From: Spirochaetaceae bacterium
Lineage (GTDB): Bacteria > Spirochaetota > Spirochaetia > DSM-27196 > SKKC01
DNA: 11,282 nucleotides
Direction of reading: 5' to 3'
NCBI GenBank assembly: GCA_003554375.1
Contig: PWGF01000548.1
Span: 1-11,282, forward strand
The notes under the pieces were generated by a model that was given only the letters and a program-made list of their open reading frames with translations, searched no databases and was not told the DNA's origin. The position numbers and the translations under genes were made by a program. Shown here one piece after another: positions 5,626-11,282 of this stretch (within the stretch, counting starts at the first letter, position 1; each line of letters opens with the position of its first letter).

Positions 5626-7827
5626 ATGCCGAGCGCTCATGAGTCGTCGGGGACGGTACGCGAGTTGCCGCGGGGCGGATATCTGGTACGGACGCCTGCG
5701 GGCAACGTCCAGTTCGGAGCACCGCCGGAAACGATCAAGGACACGATTGTCACCGAAGAGTCCGTTCCTCAGGTTTTTGTGTTGCCGGACCAGCTGTTTC
5801 ACTGGCAAAAGGGGATCAACGTGGGGGACATGGAATTCCCCATTTATTACAACTTCTTCCTGCGGAAGCGAAAGGTCATGGTCTGCTGCACAGCGGAGCA
5901 GGGCGCAGCGCTTCAACGCGCCATGCAGGAAGCAGTGTTCGGTCCGGACAATCTGGATCTGAGTCGGGATGTATACGAGGTCGGGGACGACACCTACGTT
6001 CCCGATATTCGCGGCGAGCTCCGGTTCTTTCGCGGCTCCACCACGCTGGATGACATGTTTGAGCTTCGTTACTTCAACGAGCAGGGGATGGTATCTCCAG
6101 GTGAGGGGGTGGAGATCCGCCGGGCCGGCGACGGGTGGTTCGCGGTCGTCTGGGACGGCCAAGAGCAGGTCCATGTGCCGTCGACGGTGGCGTACACACC
6201 ACAGTACCACCTGGGTGAGCGGTTGCCCGAGCCCTTTTCGCCCCCCCGGTTTGGTGTCACGTGCCTGGGGCCGAGCCACGGCTTCGATCCGCACGATAAC
6301 ACCTCCGGTTTCATCATCTGGCTCAACCGCGCCGGCATCATGGTGGATCCGCCGGTCAACTCGACTGAGTGGCTGACCCGCTCCAACGTGAATCCCAAGC
6401 TGATCGACAGTATAATCCTTACGCACTGCCATGCGGATCATGACGCGGGGTCTTTCCAGAAGATCCTCGAAGAGAGCCGGGTGACTATCTACACCACACA
6501 CACCATCATGGATAGCTTCCTCAGGAAGTACTCCGCTTTCTCAGGGGAGTCTCCGGACTACCTGCGAACGCTCTTCACGTTCCAGCCGTTGTATATCGGT
6601 CGACCGTTCTTCCTCCACGGTGGGGAGTTTCAGGTGTACTACTCGCTCCATTCCATCCCGACCATGGCGTTCCGCCTCCAGTTCCAGGATAAGAGCTTCG
6701 TGTATTCCAGCGATCATCAGGCGGACCCCGAAATTCACAAGCGGCTTCTGGACGAGGGTATCATCGACCGCAGGCGGTTTGACCAGCTCCGGGATTTCGC
6801 GTGGGACAGTGACGTGATCTACCACGAGGCGGGGATCCCGCCGTTGCACACGCCGATCACCTTCTTGGATAGCCTCTCAGACGAGATCCGCCGCAAGATC
6901 GTCGTGTTCCACATAGCTAAGAAGGATTTCCCGCCGCCTGAGGAGACTCTCCTTACTCTGGCCACCTTCGGCATCGAGAATACGCTCTATTTCGAGACGG
7001 AAGTACCCCCGTATGAAGGAGCGTATCGGGTGCTGGATGTACTAAAGCGCCTCGATTTTGCCCGCTCGATCTCGATCACCAAGATACAGCAGTTCGTGAG
7101 CATCATCGAATGGCGAGCCTATTCTCGCGGGACGAAGATAATCGAAGAAGGCACGATCGGCGATGAGTTTTTCATTATAGTGAACGGCAATGCCACCGTT
7201 CAGGCGGAGAATTTGGCTCGGGGCAAGCGCCTCGGGGCTTACGAGTATTTCGGTGAGACTGCACTGCTTACGAACAGCGTGCGCACCGCGGACATCGTGG
7301 CGGAGACCGATGTGGAAGCCATCGTGATCAGAAAGGCGCAGTTTCTCAATTTCATAAGCGGAACGGAGTTCGAGCAGGTACTGATGCGGCTGATAAAGAA
7401 TCGGAGTGAGGAGACCTGGAACATTCTGGTGGGGAGCCCCCTGTTCGAGCCGCTCACCGACTATCAACGGATGTGGCTGGAGTCCGTGCTGAACGCGCGC
7501 GAGCTCGAGGGAGCCGGCACGTTAGTCGAGCAGGGAAAACGACCGGACGGCGTCTATGTAGTCCGCAAGGGAGAGGCGATTGTCGAGCAGGACGGCGAGC
7601 AGATCGGAGTTCTCGAGCGCGGCGACCTCGCCGGCGATCTGCACGTGATCCAGCGCGATTCGGTCTCGGACGTAACCGTCCGCCACCCGAGCTCGATTTC
7701 GGTGTTCTACATCTCACGGGAGCATGCGCTCGAGTTCCTCGAGCGCAATCCCGGGACAGCCATGAGGCTGGCCCACACCTCTCGGGAGCGAGCCCGCGAG
7801 CAACGGCGCGCTCGGGTCTCGCGGTAG
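5626..7827 (+). CDS. Metallo-beta-lactamase-fold hydrolase with two C-terminal cNMP-binding domains
   Basis: A 733-residue soluble fusion. The N-terminal ~200 residues are unassigned. The MBL domain follows with a full set of candidate metal ligands: Asp241, the HxHxDH motif His267/His269/Asp271/His272, His342, Asp363 (SSDH) and His429. From about residue 476 come two cyclic-nucleotide-binding domains. The first has an intact phosphate-binding cassette, GETALLTNSVRTA (543-555), with Glu544 and the phosphate-binding Arg553. The second has a degenerate cassette starting GDLAGD (666) with no arginine, so it probably does not bind in the usual way. I infer a cAMP- or cGMP-responsive metallohydrolase; the substrate (phosphodiester, thioester or cyclic nucleotide) is unknown. 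Similar architectures are, from memory, frequent in spirochaetes. It is probably monocistronic and converges on the c-di-AMP synthase gene. Confidence 0.85.
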   Translation: MPSAHESSGTVRELPRGGYLVRTPAGNVQFGAPPETIKDTIVTEESVPQVFVLPDQLFHWQKGINVGDMEFPIYYNFFLRKRKVMVCCTAEQGAALQRAMQEAVFGPDNLDLSRDVYEVGDDTYVPDIRGELRFFRGSTTLDDMFELRYFNEQGMVSPGEGVEIRRAGDGWFAVVWDGQEQVHVPSTVAYTPQYHLGERLPEPFSPPRFGVTCLGPSHGFDPHDNTSGFIIWLNRAGIMVDPPVNSTEWLTRSNVNPKLIDSIILTHCHADHDAGSFQKILEESRVTIYTTHTIMDSFLRKYSAFSGESPDYLRTLFTFQPLYIGRPFFLHGGEFQVYYSLHSIPTMAFRLQFQDKSFVYSSDHQADPEIHKRLLDEGIIDRRRFDQLRDFAWDSDVIYHEAGIPPLHTPITFLDSLSDEIRRKIVVFHIAKKDFPPPEETLLTLATFGIENTLYFETEVPPYEGAYRVLDVLKRLDFARSISITKIQQFVSIIEWRAYSRGTKIIEEGTIGDEFFIIVNGNATVQAENLARGKRLGAYEYFGETALLTNSVRTADIVAETDVEAIVIRKAQFLNFISGTEFEQVLMRLIKNRSEETWNILVGSPLFEPLTDYQRMWLESVLNARELEGAGTLVEQGKRPDGVYVVRKGEAIVEQDGEQIGVLERGDLAGDLHVIQRDSVSDVTVRHPSSISVFYISREHALEFLERNPGTAMRLAHTSRERAREQRRARVSR

Positions 7828-7926
7828 TTCGCAAACGGACGCTGCGCCGCGTGGCCGGCGCCGGTGTCGATAGGCGAGTGGTGCAGCGACGTGTTGCAGG
7901 CGGCAGCCGCGAGACACCCCGGCTGC

Positions 7927-7946
7927 GGCCGGGAGGTCCTCCGGCC
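7927..7946. repeat. GC-rich inverted repeat in the convergent gap
   Basis: GGCCGG (7927-7932) and CCGGCC (7941-7946) form a 6-bp hairpin with an 8-nt loop, about 100 nt after the MBL/cNMP stop. The surrounding 7828-8008 is GC-rich, with runs of G and C and no credible gene. It may help end transcription but lacks a T tract. Confidence 0.4.
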
Positions 7947-8008
7947 CGCCCGGTACCTCTCGGGGGCTCCCGGAACTCCCGGGGGTGGGGGAATCCCGAG
8001 GGCTGTGG

Positions 8009-8034
8009 GGGGAGGCTCCGAAAGACGCCTCCCC
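8009..8034. terminator. Hairpin between two convergent genes, probable shared terminator
   Basis: GGGGAGGC (8009-8016) pairs perfectly with GCCTCCCC (8027-8034) over a 10-nt loop containing GAAA. It touches the stop codon of the reverse-strand c-di-AMP synthase gene (8034-8036) and lies about 180 nt after the MBL/cNMP stop. No T run on either strand, so efficiency is uncertain. Confidence 0.5.
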
Positions 8035-9395
8035 TACAGGACCATGAGTCTTGTTCCTCGATGGAAGATACTGACGCGTTTGGTGGATTCGCTGATGGCA
8101 ACGGCGATGCTCCGCGTCACCGCCGTGATTCCTGCCGCCGCCGTATGGCGAGCGCCCAGGCCTCCGGGGAGTTTGGAAACGGAGTCGCCGGTTCGTAGGT
8201 ATGTTCCACCGCTCACGATGGTCCCCGTTCCGGTTATGACGAAGGCGCCGTCGATGCGAGAGAACTCCTTCACGGTCTCTTCCAGCCCTGGATCGAGGAT
8301 ATTTCGTTGGTCCGCGCTGTACCCGCGAAACGGGTTGATGAGAAGCTGTTGGCAGTAGGAGGAGACGGTCTCATAGTCGCCGACCACGAAGAGCGTCCCC
8401 GCCGGCTTCCCTTCCCTCCCTTCGCGGGCCAGGTCCAGCGCGATTTGCACCACCCGGGCAAAGACCGCCTCCTCAGTGTCCGAGTGGATCGAGCCTGCGT
8501 CCCGGTGGAAATAGTCTGCGAACTCCCGGTCCAGGTCGGTGAACCGGATTGTGTCGAGCACGCCGCTGTCCGGCCGGCCGAAAACGCTCACTACCTGGCC
8601 TGAGCGCGGGATGTGGCCCCGGCTCATAACGAACAGCAGCGCGGTAGCGGCGAGCCCGCCGTCGGTGGCGCCCCGAACGGGGATGTCCACCACTCGATCA
8701 AACGTTTCTTCATCGTCTTGGTAGTGCCGGGGCTCCGAGGTGACAAGTAGTATGCTCGAAGGATGCTTTTCCCGGCCTTCGAACAGGTCCGGTTGAGCAA
8801 AGGCCAGGCTGCGCATGGCGTCCGGGAAGACGAGCAATGCATCTGCCTCCAGGTCCCGCGCCAGCTCGAACGCCCGGCGCACGGTAGTATGGGCGCGCCT
8901 GATGGTCTCGGGCTCACGCTCGATTCGAGCGGGCGGATCGGTGAACAGCCGATGGAGGGCTCGCTCGTCCGGTGCGGCGACAATCTCCTCGAAGAGATCC
9001 GGTCGGCGCAGCAAACGACCAAGGTCACTCAGGATAGCGAGGTTCGGGGTGCCGGCCCACAGGACGAGCACGACCACGTGAACCCGATTCTCGTCATATC
9101 GTATCCCGCCCCGGCTGATGCCCACTGCCGCGAGCGTCTCCTCGAGGTCCGGAACCCGAGCATGCGGAAGCGCGACGCCCCCGCCAAGCGCCGTCGAAAC
9201 CTGTTCTTCCCGGCTCCGGACAAGCTCACGGATCAACTGTGCATTTGGAGCTCCGGGCTCGGACGAGACGATCCCAATGAGCTCATCGAGCGCTTCTTCT
9301 TTGGTCTCTCCTTGGAGAAACCGAATGCGTTCGGGCGTAATGAGTCGGCCGAAATTCACCACTCCGAAATAGTGCAGCAAGCAGGCGGCTTGCAC
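8034..9395 (-). CDS. PTS EIIA-diadenylate cyclase fusion (c-di-AMP synthase)
   Basis: Predicted to condense two ATP into c-di-AMP. The 453-residue product has three parts. Residues ~14-155 are a PTS EIIA type-2 (fructose/nitrogen PTS) domain, with GGGVALPHA (71-79) holding the phospho-acceptor His78. Residues ~160-300 form a middle alpha/beta region that may match the pyruvate-kinase-C-like domain of archaeal DacZ; this is uncertain. Residues ~330-453 are a DAC domain: NPFRGYS, DGAFVI (Asp382-Gly383-Ala384), then GLGARHTAA (412-420) with Arg416-His417, and an ISESTKRVSIF tail. The DGA and RH catalytic motifs are both intact. No membrane segment is seen. The start is unsure: GTG 9395 gives an 11-residue extension lacking EIIA similarity, and GTG 9362 or 9359 would fit the family better. 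The gene diverges from cdd. EI, HPr and c-di-AMP receptors are not in the window. Confidence 0.86.
   Translation of the reverse strand: MQAACLLHYFGVVNFGRLITPERIRFLQGETKEEALDELIGIVSSEPGAPNAQLIRELVRSREEQVSTALGGGVALPHARVPDLEETLAAVGISRGGIRYDENRVHVVVLVLWAGTPNLAILSDLGRLLRRPDLFEEIVAAPDERALHRLFTDPPARIEREPETIRRAHTTVRRAFELARDLEADALLVFPDAMRSLAFAQPDLFEGREKHPSSILLVTSEPRHYQDDEETFDRVVDIPVRGATDGGLAATALLFVMSRGHIPRSGQVVSVFGRPDSGVLDTIRFTDLDREFADYFHRDAGSIHSDTEEAVFARVVQIALDLAREGREGKPAGTLFVVGDYETVSSYCQQLLINPFRGYSADQRNILDPGLEETVKEFSRIDGAFVITGTGTIVSGGTYLRTGDSVSKLPGGLGARHTAAAGITAVTRSIAVAISESTKRVSIFHRGTRLMVL
9377..9393. promoter_or_regulatory. Inverted repeat at the divergent c-di-AMP synthase/cdd start region
   Basis: GCAAGC-5 nt-GCTTGC is a perfect 6-bp dyad (9377-9382, 9388-9393). 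It lies inside the c-di-AMP synthase frame if translation begins at GTG 9395, but is intergenic if it begins at 9362 or 9359. It could be an operator for either gene. The evidence is only the symmetry and position. Confidence 0.3.
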
Positions 9396-9423
9396 AAGAG
9401 CGGCCGCCGGAGTAGCGTGAAAT

Positions 9424-9894
9424 ATGGCCGATAAACCAAGCGATCGTACCGGTCCAACTCGATCGGAGAAACCGGAGAAAGAGGTTCAGGAAGCGCTCCG
9501 TCTGGCGCGGGAAGCACGCGAGCACGCGTACGCCCCGTACTCCGGCTTTGCCGTAGGCGCTGCCGTGCTTGCGGCGAGCGGCACCATCTACGCCGGCTGC
9601 AACGTGGAGAATGTGAGCCTCGGAGCCACCGTCTGCGCCGAGCGCACCGCTATTCTGCGCATGGTTGCCGCCGAGGGCGCCCAGGCGGTGCATCTTCTGG
9701 CGGTGGTAACGGATGCATCCGTCCCAACCCCGCCGTGCGCGCTCTGCCTGCAGGTGCTTGCCGAGTTCGCAGTGCCCGAGTGCGAGGTGTTGCTATGCGA
9801 ACCGCATGCGGTACGCGAGCGCTGGCGCTTCTCCGAGCTTCTGCCGCGGCCGTTTGCGCCGGAGAACGGCCCGGCCTCCCGGCCGCGGGCGTGA
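9424..9894 (+). CDS. cdd: Cytidine deaminase
   Basis: Hydrolytically deaminates cytidine and deoxycytidine to uridine and deoxyuridine in pyrimidine salvage; members of this size are homotetramers with one zinc per subunit. The 156-residue product has YAPYSGFAVGAA (36-47), GCNVENVSLGATVCAER (58-74) with nucleoside-binding Asn60/Glu62 and the CAE motif Cys71-Ala-Glu73, and PCALC with zinc ligands Cys105 and Cys108. LLPRPFAPEN near the C terminus matches the usual LLPxxFGPxD. The family's PCGxCRQ is PCALCLQ here, so the arginine after the second cysteine is lost, a mild deviation. The first ~19 polar residues extend beyond the domain. A GGAG at 9409-9412 lies 11 nt before the ATG, somewhat far. 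The gene is divergent from the c-di-AMP synthase and convergent with serC. Confidence 0.93.
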   Translation: MADKPSDRTGPTRSEKPEKEVQEALRLAREAREHAYAPYSGFAVGAAVLAASGTIYAGCNVENVSLGATVCAERTAILRMVAAEGAQAVHLLAVVTDASVPTPPCALCLQVLAEFAVPECEVLLCEPHAVRERWRFSELLPRPFAPENGPASRPRA

Positions 9895-9913
9895 CAAGGC
9901 GCGTGGTGCCGAC

Positions 9914-10071
9914 GAGCCGGGCGGGTGTGAGCCACCCGGGCGCGCCAAGCTGCGGGCCTGGGCGGCCGGGGGCTGAGCCGCGCGGGCCTGACAAGCCGCC
10001 CCGGGCCTGAGCCGTGCAGGCCTGAGCCACCCGGGTGCCACAAGCCGTGCAGGCGTGAGCCGCCGCGGGCC
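9914..10071. repeat. Degenerate GC-rich tandem repeat between cdd and serC
   Basis: About nine units loosely following GAGCCGnnCGGGCCT, mostly 15-19 nt. Clear copies start at 9914, 9929, 9975, 9990, 10009, 10024, 10041 and 10057; the 9947-9974 part is longer and diverged. The units at 9975-9989 and 10009-10023 are closest to each other. It fills most of the gap between two convergent stops, so it is probably non-coding. Partial self-complementarity (AGGCCTGAGCC-like joints) would let the RNA form several short hairpins. Confidence 0.6.
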
Positions 10072-10097
10072 GCGCGGTGCCGCCACCGCCGCGGCCC
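10067..10097 (-). terminator. Strong hairpin downstream of serC
   Basis: GGGCCGC (10067-10073) pairs with GCGGCCC (10091-10097), and GCGGTG (10074-10079) with CACCGC (10084-10089). This gives a 13-bp stem with one bulged C (10090) and a 4-nt loop. It begins 13 nt after the serC stop and so probably ends or stabilises the serC transcript; it could also serve cdd on the forward strand. No T tract is present. Confidence 0.5.
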
Positions 10098-10109
10098 TGG
10101 CGGAGAAGC

Positions 10110-11192
10110 TCAGCCGTGGCGGCTCGCGAAGCGAGTCATGAACTCCACAAGCGCATCAACCGCCGCATCCGGCAACGCGTTGTAGATGCTCGCGCGGATG
10201 CCGCCCACGCTCCGGTGGCCCTTCAGACCCACCAGGCCTTCCTTCTCCGCTTCCTCCAGGAAGGTCGGCTCCAGGTTCTCGTCCGCCAGGCGGAATACGA
10301 CGTTCATCCGGGATCGAACGTCCTCTTGGGCAGGCGCCCGGTAGAAGCCGCGGGAACGCTTGATCGCTTCGTACACCTTCCCGCTGCGCTCCTCGCTGCG
10401 CCGCTCCATCGCCTGTACACCGCCCTGCTCCTCGATCCACTCCAGAACGTAGTTCATGAGATAGACCGCAAAGACAGGTGGGGTGTTGTAGAGGCTCGCC
10501 TTGTCCGCGTGGGTGCGGTACGAGAGATACGCCGGAAGCGTGCGCGGTTGCTTCTCGATAAGGTCACGCCGTGCAATCACGACGGTGACGCCCGCCGGCC
10601 CCGCGTTCTTCTGCGCTCCCGCATATATCACCCCGAATCGGGAGATGGGGAGAGGCCGCGAGAAGATGTCGCTCGACATATCGGCCACGATCGGGACCGA
10701 GCCCAGATCGGGAAAGTCCCGCCACTGGATCCCTTCGATCGTCTCGTTCGAAGTCAGATGGAGATATGCGCTGCCCGGATGCGCGCGCACCCCGCCCGGG
10801 TCCGGCAGCGTCATGAACGCGCTCTCGGAGCCGTCGAACGCCAGCTTGACGTTGCCCACTTTCTCCGCGTCGGATAGTGCCTTCTTTGCCCACGATCCGC
10901 TCAGGATGAAGTCACAGCTCTCGCCATCCCCCAACAGATTGAGCGGCGCCATCGCAAACTGAAGCGTAGCGCCGCCGCCCACGAGCATTACCTCGTACTC
11001 CTCGTCGATCTCCAGAAGCGAGCGTATCCGCGAGAGCGCGGACTGGTGCACTTCGTCGTATATCTTGCTCCGGTGGCTCGCCTCCACGATGGAGTAACCT
11101 ACCCCCCGATAGTCTACGAGCTCCTCCTGGGCCCGCTCCAAAACGGGCTTGGGGAGGACAGCCGGTCCAGCCGAAAAATTGTGTACTGCCAT
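10110..11192 (-). CDS. serC: Phosphoserine aminotransferase
   Basis: PLP-dependent class-V aminotransferase converting 3-phosphohydroxypyruvate and glutamate to phosphoserine and 2-oxoglutarate in serine synthesis; also used for 4-phosphohydroxythreonine in the PLP pathway of some bacteria. The 360 residues match the family's ~360. Motifs in order: NFSAGPAVLP (5-14), the EASHRS segment at 37-42 with substrate-phosphate-binding His40-Arg41, GGGATLQF (72-79), ADMSSD (170-175) with PLP-nitrogen Asp171, AGAQKNAGPAG (191-201) with Schiff-base Lys195, and GHRSVGGIRASIYNA (325-339), the substrate-binding C-terminal loop. The ATG at 11192 has GGAG (11199-11202) 6 nt upstream. Transcribed from its own promoter with an overlapping dyad; convergent with cdd. 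The partner enzymes serA and serB are not in the window. Confidence 0.96.
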   Translation of the reverse strand: MAVHNFSAGPAVLPKPVLERAQEELVDYRGVGYSIVEASHRSKIYDEVHQSALSRIRSLLEIDEEYEVMLVGGGATLQFAMAPLNLLGDGESCDFILSGSWAKKALSDAEKVGNVKLAFDGSESAFMTLPDPGGVRAHPGSAYLHLTSNETIEGIQWRDFPDLGSVPIVADMSSDIFSRPLPISRFGVIYAGAQKNAGPAGVTVVIARRDLIEKQPRTLPAYLSYRTHADKASLYNTPPVFAVYLMNYVLEWIEEQGGVQAMERRSEERSGKVYEAIKRSRGFYRAPAQEDVRSRMNVVFRLADENLEPTFLEEAEKEGLVGLKGHRSVGGIRASIYNALPDAAVDALVEFMTRFASRHG

Positions 11193-11200
11193 AATTCACT

Positions 11201-11221
11201 CCGTAAAGCCGGATTTTACGG
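11201..11221. promoter_or_regulatory. Inverted repeat overlapping the serC promoter, candidate operator
   Basis: CCGTAAA (11201-11207) and TTTACGG (11215-11221) form a perfect 7-bp dyad with a 7-nt centre. It covers the -10 box (11213-11218), the expected start point near 11206 and half of the Shine-Dalgarno. Because its upstream arm lies before the start point, the RNA could not form the hairpin, so a DNA-bound repressor is the better reading. Confidence 0.45.
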
Positions 11222-11241
11222 AGGTTCGCGGGCAAAGTCAA
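11213..11241 (-). promoter_or_regulatory. Sigma-70 promoter of serC
   Basis: On the reverse strand TTGACT (11241-11236) is followed after 17 nt by TAAAAT (11218-11213), each matching consensus at 5 of 6 bases with optimal spacing. Initiation near 11206 leaves a leader of about 14 nt that includes the Shine-Dalgarno. It is the best promoter in the window. Confidence 0.7.
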
Positions 11242-11282
11242 ACGCGTGAGGCACGGATTGTTGTTGGCCGCCCCCGATCATC

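Noticed and set aside
5512..6501. A 329-codon open frame on the reverse strand opposite the MBL gene.
   Set aside because: It is antisense to a well-supported MBL domain, has no recognisable domain, is rich in Arg, Pro and His as shadow frames in GC-rich DNA are, and runs into the unrelated upstream region.
7473..8198. Long forward frame (241 codons) running from the end of the MBL gene into the c-di-AMP synthase region.
   Set aside because: It overlaps both supported genes in another frame, its translation is Arg/Pro-rich low-complexity sequence, and it has no ribosome-binding site or family resemblance.
9735..10086. Several Arg/Ala/Gly/Pro-rich frames across the end of cdd and the tandem repeat.
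   Set aside because: They arise from the GC-rich repeat composition and overlap cdd; no start signal or domain supports any of them.

Overview
The window is a GC-rich bacterial chromosomal segment with densely packed core-metabolism, pigment and signalling genes. I see no insertion sequence, prophage, CRISPR array, rRNA or tRNA. The gene mix suggests a free-living pigmented spirochaete (Spirochaeta/Alkalispirochaeta type). It includes a trypanosome/Treponema-like phosphofructokinase, a metallo-beta-lactamase protein with two cyclic-nucleotide domains, and a carotenoid pair expected to give a monocyclic 1'-hydroxylated pigment. This placement is inference from family resemblance, not proof.

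Layout. 1-390 (-): 5' part of galE, running off the left edge. 595-1761 and 1964-2770 (+): a lycopene cyclase (crtY) and a CruF-type carotenoid 1'-hydratase. 2924-4246 (+): 6-phosphofructokinase, overlapping by 4 nt a Shewanella-like (Shelph) phosphatase, 4243-5151. A terminator lies at 5181-5211. 5212-5489 has no gene but is rich in inverted repeats and may encode a structured RNA. 5626-7827 (+): MBL-fold hydrolase with two C-terminal cNMP-binding domains. It converges on 8034-9395 (-), a three-part protein: a PTS EIIA domain, a middle alpha/beta region, and a C-terminal diadenylate cyclase (c-di-AMP synthase) domain. 9424-9894 (+): cytidine deaminase. 9914-10071: a degenerate GC-rich tandem repeat followed by a strong hairpin. 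10110-11192 (-): serC, with a clear sigma-70 promoter overlapped by an inverted repeat.

How the genes fit together. galE supplies UDP-sugars. crtY and cruF act in one pigment pathway. The pfk-phosphatase overlap implies co-expression of a glycolytic control enzyme with a phosphoesterase. The two convergent signalling genes (cNMP-binding hydrolase and EIIA-linked c-di-AMP synthase) are the most unusual content. The second would couple PTS phosphorylation, hence carbon or nitrogen status, to c-di-AMP if both domains are active. cdd and serC are housekeeping genes.
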